Source: Eutreptiella sp. 'Long Island Sound 2002'
Lineage: Eukaryota; Euglenozoa; Euglenophyceae; Eutreptiales; Eutreptiaceae
DNA: 64,000 nucleotides
Direction of reading: 5' to 3'
Assembly: GCA_964036045.1 (NCBI GenBank)
Contig: OZ038380.1
Coordinates: 65,518,591-65,582,590, forward strand
A program made the translations under genes and the position numbers. Below are positions 22,109 to 33,779 of the stretch, piece after piece (the stretch's first letter is position 1; each line of letters starts with the position of its first letter). Under the pieces are notes generated by a model. That model made no database searches. It had not been told where the DNA came from and saw nothing but the letters and a program-made list of their open reading frames with translations.

Positions 22109-23883
22109 CGGTGCTACAGCAGCAACCAAATGGACCAATACGTCCTTGACATCCAATGAGATATGCTTTTTCTTCAGATAGTCCATCCAGACCGTGGTAT
22201 ACCTCGGCACGGGAATGCTCAGAGGCTCCCACGAATCTCTGGATGCGGCGAATCCCTTCCAACGGACCTTATAAAGCCTCCGCCCAGGCGTCCCCGGGTC
22301 CGGCCTGTCCACCAGGATCTTCTCAGCGGTGAAGTCGTCGTCCTCACCCTCGTCGTCCGAGTCCACCTCGCCGGCCGTGGGACGTCCGCTGTGGTCTGGT
22401 GCTGGGGGATCTTGTTATCCCCCACACGAACCGCATACACATCTTGCCCGACCTTCCGCACGATTACCCCCGGCACATACCAAGATGCCTGCCGATGCGT
22501 GGACAGGACATCCTTGTGGTGCCGCTCCACCCACACGGTGTGTTGGAGAGCATACTTCTGGACCTTTCCCTGCTTGAAGTACTTGGCCCTCTTGTCATGC
22601 TCGTCCTGTAGTGCCTTGCACACTTTGGCCGCCGTGTCGTCAGCCTCAGCCATCATGGCGTTCGCATCCCGGGCCACTTTGCCATGGTTCAACCACGGGA
22701 GAGTGCGTGACACTCGATCCTGTAGGAACAGGATACGATGGGGCGACAGTCCAGTGGGCCCCAGAAGGTCGTGATACGCTTGGAGTACCCTCCACAGCGA
22801 ATTGTACCAATTCCGGCCCGGTTCGTCAATGTGCAGCTGGCGGAACTTCTCGAACATCTGTCGCCCGGCCACCTCAGCCCGGCCATTCGACCGGCTGTGG
22901 TATGCCACGGTCTTGGCGTGCCAAATCCCCATGTGCTTTCACATCGTCTTGAACCACGTCCCCACGAATTGACTGCCCCGATCGCTGCAGATGACAGCCG
23001 GGACATCAACAATCGTCAGCCAATGCCTGATCATGGCATTAGCGACGGTCTTTGCCTGCAGCCCCACTCCATGCTTGTCCTTCTTGTCCTTCTTCTTGGG
23101 CTTCTTGCCAGGAACAGCCACGATATACCAGCTGTGCCTCTCCACCGCCAGGATGACACAGTCGTAGGTCTCTCCGTCCATGGTGACCTCAAGCATGGCG
23201 AATACTCCCATGGCCACAGACTGCATAGGGGCTTCCGGTATAGCCGTGTACACCGGATTGCCAGCCGTGGAGTGGTTGGGGCTCTTCGTGGCCCGACACA
23301 CGGCACAGTCGCTCCAGTACCTATCCAGGATGGCGTAGTACCCCGGAGGGAACTTGAAACGCCACTCCAGGTCCTGCTGCATCTTGTCTCGGCCAGGGTG
23401 CATGAGCTGGGCATTGTGCCAATGGTCAATGAGCTCCTCCACTCGGTTCTCGGGCACCAGCAGCTTGTCCTTGAGGAACAACTTGTCCCCATCCTCGGTC
23501 AAGCCCTCAGGCCATTCGTCATCCGACGGGGCGTTCCAGTACTTGCTCCAGTGCTCGGATGTCGCATAGTCATCCGACCAGTCCTCTGTGAGCACCGACC
23601 TGACCAACTCCACAGGGGCCACCATCCATTGCTCGAGGGTTTCCTCTCGAATAGCTTGGGCGCGGGCACCCCGGAACTTGGCCAGGTCCGTACGGTTTGC
23701 CATCACCACAAAGCACTTGACCCCCTCTTGCTCCATAGCCTTCTCCATCTCGATGATGCGCTTGGCCTCCTCGGTCTCCTCGGCGTCGCCATGGCTGGAT
23801 ATGTCCATCCACGCCTTGCCCGCGGGGTAGGCTGAGCGACTGAGGCAATCTGCCACAGTGTTGTCCTTCCCCGGGACGTACAC
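22109..23883 (-). pseudogene. E2 integrase and chromodomain (catalytic Asp lost)
   Basis: It reads from the end of RNase H (VPGKDNTVADCLSR) through the HHCC zinc site (HNAQLMH and CAVC) to the integrase core. The first catalytic Asp sits in SVAMDVFAM in E3 and E4, but here the text is SVAMGVFAM, Asp to Gly. The second Asp is kept in CSDRGSQF. A TGA at 22939-22941 replaces a Cys codon, and the Glu block SNGRAEVAGRQ follows. Further indels break the frame near 22390. The end gives RLYKVRWKGFAASRDSWEP, a chromodomain. This integrase would be inactive even if readthrough occurred. Confidence 0.88.
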
Positions 23884-24728
23884 GACGCTGAGGTCGAACT
23901 TGGCGAACGTCTCGTGCCATCAGGCCCTCCTAGCCGCTGGTCCTGAGGGGGTGTCAACATGCTCCTTGTGCCAGCTCTGTAGGGACTGGTGGTACGTGCA
24001 AACCACCACCGGCTGCAGTCTGAAGTGGCCAGACCACTTGCTGAGCGCACATACAATGGCGTATGTCTCCTTCTCCCTCGCGGTCCATGTTCGGCGTTGG
24101 CCCTCGGCCAGGATCCTGCTCCGAAACGCCACGGGAACATAAGTCCCGTCGTCCCGGATCTGCTCGAGGACTGCCCCTACAGCATAGTCCGAGGCGTCCG
24201 TCCGTAGCACGAATCCCTTGTCCGGGTCCACCAAGAATAGTCCCAGCTGCCCCAGGAGTCGCTCTTTCAGGCAGCTGAACGCATCTTCGGCCTCACGGGT
24301 CCAGGCAAGCTTCTTCTTGCTCCCCTTCCGGCCATCGAACTTGCCAACTTGCAGCATCTTGGGCAGCGGCCCCGACAATTCTGCATACATTCGGACATAG
24401 CCCGAATAGTAGTTGCAGAACCCCATGAAGGATCGGAGTTCGCTAATGGTCTGGGGCTTTTCCCAGTGGTGCAGGGACGCCAGCTTCCCAGGCATGGGAC
24501 GGCGTTGCCCATGACCAACCACGTGACCCGCGAGCTCCACTTCCTGCACGAAGAGTGAGGCTTTGGTGGGTTTGCACACCATGTTGTGCTTGTCCAACTC
24601 GCTGAGCACTCGGCGCAGATCCTTCTCATGCGCGTCGATGAGCTCGTCCTCAGTCATGTTCTCCGTGCCGGACCCGATGATGATGTCATCCACGAAGGGA
24701 TCGGCACAGTCCCAAACAGGACCGAGTA
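23884..24728 (-). pseudogene. E2 RT C-terminal half and RNase H
   Basis: The text begins just after the inversion breakpoint, inside RT, and holds VDDIIIGS (the YxDD box) and the thumb region, then RNase H with LRTDASDYAVGAVL and TAREKETYAI. The third RNase H acidic residue, Asp in CTDHQSL of E4, is Tyr (CTYHQSL). A TGA at 23920-23922 replaces CGA in ARRARWHE. RT palm motif A is absent from this strand because it lies in the inverted segment. It continues into integrase in the same frame. Confidence 0.88.
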
Positions 24729-24785
24729 CACGGGAGTGGGACCTCGGAGGTCTCTCCTCCGAAAATCAGTGGAATCCCAGAGAAA

Positions 24786-26408
24786 GTGAAGGCACATCGG
24801 GTGCCGAAGAAGGCTCCAGAAGACCCAAAACCACTGAGTTTCGCCACTCCCAACCCCTGGAGCGCCCTGCCAAGGGAAGTTTATGTGGGTAAGGGACGTG
24901 GCAAGAAGGAAGGAGCGACCACGGAGAGCCCCGTGGACGGGCAAGACCAACCCAAGATCTACACCATCCGTGATCATACCCTCGAAGTCCTGATGCACCC
25001 GGACGTGCTAGAGTTGCATGCCGTGAGAGTCGTCCATACACCGCATGGCGACGAGCGGCAGTTGCACTTGAAGGTGCGTGTATCCTGCGGACAAGAGAAA
25101 TTGGTGGTGGATGTTCTGGTGGATACGGGTGCCCAGGTGAGCCTGGTCCGGAGAGGGTTGTTGAAGGAGGAATCCCTGCAGCCCAGCCGAAGACCGGTGC
25201 GCCTGAAGGTGGCCAATGGAGAGATCATGGGTGGTGGTACCCATGAGGCCACTATCAGTATGGAATTCTGGGAACATGAGCGCTTGAACCGCCCTGATCT
25301 GGCGAAGAGAAGCACTCTATCCGGGAACTTCTATGTGGCCGACATTACAGATTGGGATATGATCATGGGGTATGACTTCATGGTGGCAAATGCCATTGGA
25401 GCCCTTCCCCATCGCGCAACGCTGGTCCGGGAGGATGATGAATGCCTCACATGGCTGTCCACGGATTATGCATGCGGATCATCCCAATGGAATGCTGAGG
25501 AAGAGGATCGGATCGTCCGAGCGGTGCAAGCTGTGGGTGCCAAGTCCAGAGGAGACCGCGGAGTTCAGCTCACAGAGTATGGAATGGCGCCACAGGTGTA
25601 TGACAGGATGATCCAGACGCTGGGAGCCGAAGCGCCCGGAACGAACGTCTTCGCTTCCCGGGATGCCCCACTTTTGCGGAAGTGTAGGAGGCATTGGCAT
25701 CGAGGAGACTCAGCCTGGCATAGGCCTTGGGGTTTGAAGGAGTAGGGGCCCATGTATTGGCATGGCTCCCTGGACAATACCAGACGTACGGTGGAGAAGA
25801 TCGTCGCGGATAGGGCGAAGGGGATCCTGGTCATAACCGGCATAGGATCCTCCCCATGTCCGCTGGAGAGTCTCAAGTCGACGCTGGACTCCATCACCCT
25901 GAACGAGATGTCATTCGGGCCAGAGGAGGTGTTGTTCATCGACGCCAAGGGTGTATCAATGCCCTCCCCGGGTCAAGCGTGGGGTACCAAGGCTTTCCTG
26001 GTGGATAGGGCGCAGGCCCAGCCCACGGGTGATGAGGCATTCATCCGTAGGGTGGAGGCGGTGCCCATGAAGGTCATGTTTGAGCCCAAGGAGGGGACGG
26101 ATCAGCCTATTGATGGCATTGACGTCCTGTCCCACGCCGAGATCGACGACGTCGTCAACTACATGCGGATGGGGATGCACGACCGTGTGGCAGCCAAGAA
26201 GAGGCGGGCCATGGTCACATCTCCGCATTGGTGGGATGACAAGATGTTGGTCACCGGCAAGTACGAGAAGGACGAGTTCGTGGTGAGGGTCATGGATCAC
26301 ATCGCGAACCAATACGATGGTCCGGTTGGGTCGGACCCACCAACATGGGATTTTCCAAGAATGGGTGCCGAAAGCGACAGTCACCAGCCCGAGGCCACAA
26401 ATTTCTGA
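24786..26408 (+). pseudogene. E2 protease and FAS domain (in inverted segment)
   Basis: The frame gives VVDVLVDTGAQVSLVRRG, a retropepsin active site, then DMIMGYDFMVANAIGALP, where IMGYDF is the second conserved element. It is followed by NVFASRDAPLLRKCRRHWHR, the family-A counterpart of the E1 methyltransferase-like domain, with GPMYWHG and AKGILVITGIGS. TAG at 25743-25745 replaces Trp in WGPMYWHG, and TGA at 26406-26408 replaces an Arg codon. The upstream codon at 24786 is GTG and is not a real start, since pol is expected to be made by reading through from gag. Confidence 0.85.
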
Positions 26409-26417
26409 AGATTATCG

Positions 26418-27112
26418 GTGGGAAGAGCTCCCCACGACGATGAAGACGGCATATCGGACGAGGAAAAGTCAAAATCGGACCCAGAAGAGGCCTATACCGC
26501 AGTGCGGTCGGTTGTATCTATACCGAAGCAAGCGGCCGAAGAGGCCCAGGAGAACCCGAAGGTAGCCCAGCTGAAGGAGAGGCTGATCAATGCCTTTCCG
26601 CGGCTATTCAGTGGCGTCACCAACAAGAACCCTCCAGATCGTGGGAGGTTTGGTACAGCGAACATCAAGCTGAAGCCAAACCCGAAGATCTATCGTCATC
26701 GGGAGTACCAACTTCAGGGCGATCGGGCCGAGGCCATGAAGAAGTTGTTGGCCGAGTTCATTGAGCGAGGATGGATCGAAGCCTCCGACAGTGAGTGGGC
26801 CAGCCCAGCCTTCATCGTGCCCAAGAAGGAGAAGGGCGAGTGGAGGTTGGTGGTGGATTACAGGGGTTTGAACGAGCAAACCGAGCACGACTCGTACTCG
26901 CTTCCCCTGATCGACTCCATCCTCCAAAAACAACAGGAAAAGCGGATCTTCACGGTGTTGGACCTGAAACACGGTTATCACCAGATGCCGCTACACCAGG
27001 ACTCCAGGCCCTGCACAGCGATGTCGACGCCGCTGGGGCCCATGCAGTGGAAAGTGGTGCCTATTGGCGCCAAGAATGGCAACGCCGCTTTCCAGCGCAT
27101 GATGGAGGACCT
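26418..27112 (+). pseudogene. E2 RT N-terminal half (in inverted segment)
   Basis: In the same frame as the protease part. It contains an acidic linker, the palm entry IVPKKEKGEWRLVVDYRGLN and IFTVLDLKHGYHQMPL with the first catalytic Asp. It ends MMEDL at the inversion breakpoint, just before the YxDD box. Beyond 27112 the frame runs into antisense gag sequence and stays open by chance as far as 28340. Confidence 0.88.
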
Positions 27113-27122
27113 GGGGGCTCCT

Positions 27123-29928
27123 CTAGACTTGACTTCCCGCAGGCCCTTCCGGCTGCGATCCGCCAGGACTTTGTCCACCACGTTGCTGGGCTTTGAGTTC
27201 CTCCAACGTCCTCAACATGTCTTCAGCAACGTCCTCGATCGACCTCACTCGTCGGTCTTGGCCATGTCCACCACCATAGCCTCTTCCTCCGCCTTTTCCT
27301 TGGCCTTTGCCTTGGCCTTTTCCCCCGTCCCCGCCCTTCGCCTTCCAATCAGAAATCCGCTGATCCTTGGGCTTCTTCTCGGGGTGGGCGGCGAAGTAGG
27401 CCTTCTTGTCCGCCTCATACACCTTGCACTGACGGTGGTCGTGTGCATGGTCGTTTCCCTTGCCATAACAGACCGGGCACCCGTCGTGCTGCGACCTGTA
27501 CTCCTGGAACGAGAGCGGTGGGTTCCCGATCCTCCTTGGCGCGTTGCCCTTCTTGGGTCCCACCCGGCGCCATCTGGACCGATCCTGCCCATGGTCCCTC
27601 GCGTTGTGCGCCACAAACGCGAAGAAATGGGCCTCCTCGTGATCCTCCCGGGTCCAGTGGTCTTGGCCACTTCCACTACCATCCTCCGCGGAGTTGGTGG
27701 TGTCCTCCTGGATCTCCCGATGATGGCGGTCTTCTCGGTGGCCTTGTTGTCCATGACCATGTCGATCCTGCACGTGGGCCTCGTTCTTCGCATTGAGCTT
27801 CAACTCCACCGTGATGTACTTCACGATCTCGTCCAGGCTCATGCGGGCGAAGATGACCTGCATCCTCAGCGGCTCCCCGCGCCTCCACTCCACGTTGTGG
27901 AGGCGCAGCAACCTTTGCCCCATGGAGTCTCCAAATACCTCCATGTACACGGCGTTCTTCAGTCCCAACATCCGGTTGGGCTCGCCCAGGTTCCTCTTGA
28001 AGAACTCCATGATACCGGCATGGGTATCCTCTGCCGCCACGATCCTCACCGCCACCCGCTTCTTTGCCCGCTTCTTCTCCTCGTCCTCCACTCTCCTCTT
28101 CCAGTTGCCGAGGAGGACGTCCTTCAGCAAGTGGCGGATCTCACTGGCCTCGTTCCAGTCCTCCACCAGCTTGAGGCATCTGCGGTACTTCCGCAGATAC
28201 CGGTTCCACTCCCGGACCCGCAACTCACCGCGGTCCAGCGGCAGCGGGATGGACCACAAGTCCTCCAGCTTTTGGTTCGGAGCGTCCACCCGCTCCTCAT
28301 CCTCCAACCACTGGAGGCAGGCCTGCTCCGTACGGGTTAATCCTTCCCGGATCTGATCCCGCAGCTCCTCCTTCAGGTCCTGCGCCAGCCGGTGTGGGAA
28401 TGTCCGGCATACCCACTTGTCCCGCGGCGCTCCCCGCATCTCACCGACGACCTCCTCGGCGAAGTCCTCCCAATCCAGGATGAAGTCATCCAGGTTGGAG
28501 GGGTTGCCATCGTAGTAGGGGATTTTGATTCCCCTGAGGTCGTCTATCCTGATGGCGTCTCCGACATTTCCAGCCACCGCTCCACCGAGACGGATACCAC
28601 CTGTGGCCGGGGGGTGTGAGTACACTCCCCGTACATCCCTCTCCTCCATGGAGTGCGGTCCAGTTGGGCCTGAACCCATGGGGTTTGGAATGCGGGAAGG
28701 ACTTGCTCCGTCGGCCGTCCATATCCCCGTATTGGGGGTCCTTCGCCCACAGGTCTCCGCTTGGATGACCTCGAACATGTCTTTCGGCGCTTCCCATGGT
28801 TCGCCCCTGCATGGTCTGGCTCTGGATGTCCTCTTCCGCATAAACTGCATAGGCAGTCGTAGTGGGCAGTGGATCCTGGGTGGCATGGGACATCTGTACC
28901 GTCAGGCTCCTCGGGTCCGTGGTTGCGTGCCCTTCCCACATGGACCCAGCCGGCGCCGTTTGTTCCCCGAGCATTGTGGATTCGCTGAACATGGGAACAA
29001 GAGGCAGCGCACCCGGGTCAACAAGCGGAGGCGCGTAGGGTGCCTCTGCAGGGCCGCCCATGGGTTTCTCCATGGCGCTCCTGAGGGTCTTCACCCGCTC
29101 CACCAGCTCTGCCGCGGCCGGCTTTGCCGGGAGCTCCGGACCCGAGGCGAGGGGCTGTAGCTCCTCTAGCCTTTTCAGGCGTCCCGACATGTCCTCCACC
29201 AGGTGGAGGAGGCTGTCCACCACTCGCTGCTGCTTCTGCAGGGCCAGCTCCAGATTCTCCCGGTACCGGTCCCGTTCCGCTCGCAGCTCCTCCATGTCTT
29301 TCTCCGCGGCCGACTGGTCATCCAGGATCCCCGCGACGTCTTCCTCTAGACCGTCCTTCGCGTTGTCCAGGCGGTCTAGGCGATGCACGATGACGCCCAT
29401 CCCCATCTTTGGGCACTTGCCCATGAGTAAGGACACGTGTTCGCAGTGGCACTCAGCCTGCTTTCCGCCTGATCCGGCGCATCCCGCGGTTCCCGGCACC
29501 TCAGACTCGTCGCCCATGGGCGTATCGCCTATGGCGTCCGTCCCTGGTCCCGTGTGCCGGGGCACAGGTGCCGTCCGGGCCCTGGCTGGCCTCTCCAAGC
29601 CCTCGGCATCGTGCTTCAGGGCGGGCTCGGGGCCGGTATGCGCCCTGGCGGTCGGCGCGGACATCTCCTCCGACTCCGAGGGTTGCTCATAGGCTGTCCG
29701 ATAGCCCTCGGAGTGCCCCTCGGATTCCCACAGCCTGACCGGGCTAGGGTCCGTATCCATAGCCCCGGCGTCCCTTGCCGCGGACTTGGGTGACCCGCGC
29801 TTCCGGTAGCGCCGAGCCCGTCCTCCACTGCTGCCTGAATGGCAGGCCTCCTCAGAGTCCTCCGCGGCGGAGCGGAGGTTGCATGCCTTTCGGCAGCGAC
29901 GCTCACACATGGAGACCAGATCCTCCAT
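27123..29928 (-). pseudogene. E2 gag (one frameshift)
   Basis: From ATG (29926-29928, MEDLVSMCERRC) the frame runs through a Ser/Glu/Arg-rich N-terminus, a likely coiled coil (LELALQKQQRVVDSLLHLVE) and a Pro-rich linker. Near 28740 a C run of five, where E4 has four, shifts the frame. The second frame carries the capsid-like part (IRIDDLRGIKIPYYDGNPSN; LDDFILDWEDFAEEVVGEM), a basic zone, a zinc knuckle (CPVCYGKGNDHAHDHRQC) and a Lys/Gly-rich tail. It ends GSQV at TAG 27123-27125, the same amber codon that separates gag and pol in E3 and E4. Gag would form the particle. Confidence 0.88.
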
Positions 29929-30138
29929 GTCAAGTCCTCCTCTTCCCGAATGTCGTACTTCTCTTCGGGGTTCAACTTCCGGAGTTCGCCATGCTCTGTT
30001 GAACGTCTCGGCTCTTCGATTGCTCCAATCTCCGGCGTGGACTCCACCGAGTCCACAATACGCACCAAGGGCGTGCTTGGGCAGGGCTCATAGGGGCCCA
30101 AGTCCCCGGGTCGGCGGTAGGTAGGGGCAGCAGGTAAG
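29929..30138 (-). other. E2 leader between PBS and gag
   Basis: About 210 bases between the primer-binding site and the first gag ATG. The corresponding stretch of E3 is similar. No separate gene is seen. Confidence 0.6.
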
Positions 30139-30150
30139 CCTCTGCTACCA
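30139..30150 (-). promoter_or_regulatory. E2 primer-binding site (initiator tRNA-Met type)
   Basis: On the - strand TGGTAGCAGAGG follows the LTR end directly. It is complementary over 12 nt to CCTCTGCTACCA, the 3-prime end of eukaryotic initiator tRNA-Met including CCA. Confidence 0.85.
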
Positions 30151-32498
30151 TAAAGAAGGTCCCTACCAGGACCGGCCCCTGCTGTGCCCCTTCCGCCTGT
30201 AACCCCTGCCGATTTGCTCCTGATCAACGATTGCATTTATCAAAATCCAGGGTTCCAAATCCAAAAATATAGAAAATAAAATACAATCCTCCTTCAACCC
30301 TGAATAGCAACCAGATCCCACAAATCCAGCAAGAATCCAATCCACACTGCGGGCTTCCGTTCAGCACACCGGTCGTCCCACGGTGGCGGGCATGTACAAG
30401 AATTGCACCAAGGAAGAAAGCCCTGAAATCGGCATATGAACACAAATAAAGCAACGTTGGGGAAAGAGGTAAACATACACATTCACAGCCATAAACCCCT
30501 CATTCCCTGGACTCAAGACCTTCCCTTAACTCACCAAAATATTGCCCTGAACCAGGTAAAATGAGATGGCTGAATGCCATGTGTCAAAGGTCACTACATA
30601 AACCCGGAAAATGTGTTCACCCCCAAGCCTTCCAATCCTAGCCAAATAGGGGGGGTGGCGTGTCATGGACTAGAGTGACACTCAGGACCATGCCCTACCC
30701 TGACATAACCTCTGTTGGACTTCGTGTCAAATGGGCTTGGAGATCTGCCCCATGAAGATGACCTCATAACATAGCAAAACCAGGCCAATCACACCATAGT
30801 GCCCAAAATTCAATTATATACTCAAAAATGCATACTGCAAATATCCAAATGCTCCATGCATGTGTCAAACCGGACAGTAATATATAAGGGTGATGTAGAC
30901 CAAAGGTCCCCGCCCAAGAATATCCCATCATTGCCTCCGAAACCACTCCAGTTATGTACATGACATGCTTCACAAGTCAGCTGATGAGTTTGAGACCTAA
31001 TTTTGTGAGGCCTCGTGTGCCAAGCGAAAGTGACCACGTGATCCCGCATATGGTGCGGTGCAACACCGAAGCATATGCCAACATATAAGAAACATACCAT
31101 AGTTCACAGATCTCTAGGCACTTCACTGTTAGCCGACCAGTTGCGCACATAAAACGCAAAAATGAGCTTAAAATGAGGTCAAAAACATGAAAAAATGTCC
31201 AAATACAAAGTTGTCATGATAGTATATCTCTATGCTCACCCATGATGTCCGTGCATGGTTCAATATACAAATGATTGCAACCATTTGCCAACAATTCCCC
31301 CACTTGGATCCCCAATCAGGCGCATGGAGATACCTTCGCCACTCATATCTACATGCCCCATGAGAATGGGAGTGCACTCATGGATCTCTTTGCCAAACAT
31401 ACCATGAGCAGTACATACGCGGTAGACTTAGTCTAGCGCTTTGAATCCCACAATTGGGACATGGGCAAGGCCCTTGTCACGTGTGGCTTCCCATCTCTTC
31501 GGCCACCCGAAGATATATAACATGGGCGTGAGCATATCGAAGCACATACCATGCATATAACACAACCCTCAAAAAGTGGCTCCCACCATGGTATGCCATG
31601 CCCCTCCATGGACATAACTTCACGTTAAAAATACGTGGGAACCCAAGAAAAGTATCTATGCAACCCCAACACTCATGCGGTACACTCGAAAGTCGCATTA
31701 AAATATTCGGTTGCACGGTCCAAGAGTTATATATCAATTTATACCCTCTTGACCATTCTTCTTGCTACACCGGGCATGTGTACACACCAAAGCCGTTTGA
31801 TGCTTCCTCAATTACTTTGAGACCATGGCGTTTGCAACGCAACCTTCATTATTCTCTTTTCTCACGCTCGCGCGTAGATGTGGCCCTTCAAAGTGGTCCC
31901 ACGATTCACCTTTGTTTCCCTTATATCTCCAAGTCAAATGGGTGGCAAGTATAAGGGAAACCTGATTCGGGCATAGGGAAAGGAGTATGACCACTCGAAG
32001 AAGACCAAATCAAGTGCGGCGATGTCAAAGTCGAAAATCCGATTTCGACATCGCGAAAAACTCAGATTAAAATTTCGAGTCCATATTTAGAACATTGCGG
32101 AAGCAACAAACCCTTTACTGATGTAATCTGACCCTTCATCGGAGTTTCCGCCAAAATATCTGGAAATAACAGTTAACCAATCGGTTAAGGCAAAATCGCG
32201 AGCCAACTGACAGTCGCCGATACATTGACCATCAGAACGAAAGGCTGAAAAATTACGGAAAAATTATGATAATAAAACCCTGTTGATTCCTGATATTCTG
32301 ATATATAAATCTCAGCTGCCGGCGCCTCGGTACTGAATATGGCCGCTCATAGCCGGAATGGCCAAACCTATCACACTATCACATCGGGTTAGATCAGGTG
32401 GATGGGAGAGTATGATATCAGCCAATGGGGGCTTGCCGGCACATAGATACACACCCCAAGTGACCCCAATATGGCCACGGGGGTCCGAACCGGCTTCA
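30151..32498 (-). repeat. E2 5-prime LTR (2348 bp)
   Basis: Partner of 19371-21711. The ends TAAAGAAGG and CCGGCTTCA are identical in both. It carries the 34-bp hairpin at 32020-32053 with one arm mutated. The right flank is GTGC, the target duplication, then minisatellite. Confidence 0.92.
32020..32053 (-). repeat. Conserved LTR hairpin, E2 right copy
   Basis: Same 34-bp inverted repeat as at 21233. One arm reads CGATGTCAAA on the + strand, so one base pair is lost in this copy. Confidence 0.8.
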
Positions 32499-32600
32499 GT
32501 GCATGGAGCTTTTTGTCTGCGGTGTCCATGGCCCCTTCGCGCGTGTTCTCCGGTGTGCTTGCCCGGTGTGTGGTATGTGCGGTGTCCTTAGCAGCTTCGC
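32499..32600 (+). repeat. 60-bp minisatellite, block 4
   Basis: Under two units (TGCGGTGTCCATGGCCCC, CGTGTTCTCCGGTGTGCTTG) follow the right end of E2, after which the repeat stops near CTTAGCAGC. This is the right limit of the ancestral array in the window. Confidence 0.82.
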
Positions 32601-33681
32601 AGCCCCAAGGCAATATGGAAACCAGAGACCACAAACAACATCGCATGGCTTGTTTGATTTTTCCAAGCCTGTCTATCATTTTACATAACATTGCCTTGCG
32701 AGCACGCGTGTGATTTCTTCACCTTGCACACCCGCCCATATGCATGCACGATTGACTTGGGATCTAAGTGATGAAATGACCCATAGTAAGCATGTTTGTA
32801 AACACTTACTTTGCGTCCTTCAATTTAGCTATATGCCATATTATGTGGGCTTTGGTGCCACGTTGGTAAATATGTCCCAACATTGGCTTTTGGCCCTTTT
32901 TGCCACTTTTCGTGTTCTCCTAAGGGTTGAAGTGTTGAAAATGCTTTTCCGATGCTTTGAATCCGAGCTCTTGTTGCAAAAGGGACTCACAGCTTGTAGG
33001 TACTTCCATGCATAAGCCCAAAGCCCATCTCCCTTGGGAACCGGAGATACAATTCTGGGAGTGATCACATTTCGGATGACTAACCCTCTTTTGGACCACA
33101 ATGATGCCCAGCTCCTTCTCCCCTTCCTTGCAGCCCAAGGGTTATGTGCGCCCGCAATCCAACGTTAAGGGCGATTCCAAAAGGGTACAACAACCCATCT
33201 CGAATAGGCCATGTCCCCATGTGTCTTTGCCTCGGGATAGGAGATCCATCAGTGACCCAATATGGGGTATGTTGCTGCTTGCCTTTTTTCACGTGCCATT
33301 TTTTCGCTAAGGGGAAACATGGCTGGAGGCAATGTCCCGAGGGCTGCTATGTGGCATATAGTGTGATCCAAGTCCCATGTATCTATAGCATCTTTGGGTA
33401 GATTATTGCTCAGCATGGTCATGGAGATATGGTATCGTGAGTGTGGGCCGGTTTTTGTCATTTTACGCCAAGTTGGGAACAACATATCTCCATCCAACAA
33501 GGGACCCAGCTAGACAGAGGAGCAATTCTTGTACCATAGGACGAAGGGTCAATTGCCCTAGGCGTTTGTGTTTGCTCCTCGCCCTAGTTGGAGATATGCA
33601 ACATACGGTGCACCCCATGTCCCCAAATTTTGCCTTTTTGGCAGTGTTGTGACCCTTCCCGTGACAATCCCCTCGAAGTAG
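32601..33681. other. Non-coding stretch, no gene seen
   Basis: About 1.1 kb of mixed-composition sequence. Short frames have no domains, and no LTR or tandem pattern is recognised. Confidence 0.45.
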
Positions 33682-33779
33682 AGGTAGGTAGGTAGGGTAG
33701 GTAGATATCTTCGGGAGCTCGGGATGCCTTCTTTGACATTGCAAGAAGAAGGTCTTACCACGGGGACATCCTGTCCCTC
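33682..33779 (+). repeat. Dispersed repeat R1, copy 2
   Basis: It starts GGTAGGTAGGTAGGGTAGG and contains GGGATGCC, TTTGACATTGC and GGACATCCTGTCCCTC in the same order as 971-1055. Confidence 0.6.

Larger units (their letters stand above)
24729..27112 (+). other. Inverted internal segment of E2 (protease to RT motif)
   Basis: 2384 bp lie in the opposite orientation to the rest of E2. Compared with E3 and E4, the left junction joins RT (downstream of MMEDL) to the start of pol, and the right junction joins RT ending MMEDL to the end of gag. Flipping the segment restores gag-pol order with no evident large loss. Junction bases are ambiguous by a few nucleotides. Confidence 0.9.
19371..32498 (-). 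mobile_element. E2: family-A Ty3/gypsy chromovirus with internal inversion
   Basis: A 13,128-bp element read on the - strand. The LTRs are 19371-21711 and 30151-32498, and the sequence begins TAAAGAAGG and ends CCGGCTTCA on the + strand. A 4-bp target duplication GTGC lies at 19367-19370 and 32499-32502. Both flanks are 60-bp minisatellite and rejoin in register when the element is removed. Gag, RT C-terminus, RNase H, integrase and chromodomain are on -, but 24729-27112 (protease to RT N-terminus) is flipped to +. It cannot be autonomous. Confidence 0.93.

Noticed and set aside
26418-28340. 640-codon + strand frame as one protein
   Set aside because: Only 26418-27112 is RT. After the inversion breakpoint the frame is antisense to E2 gag and open by chance because of gag composition.
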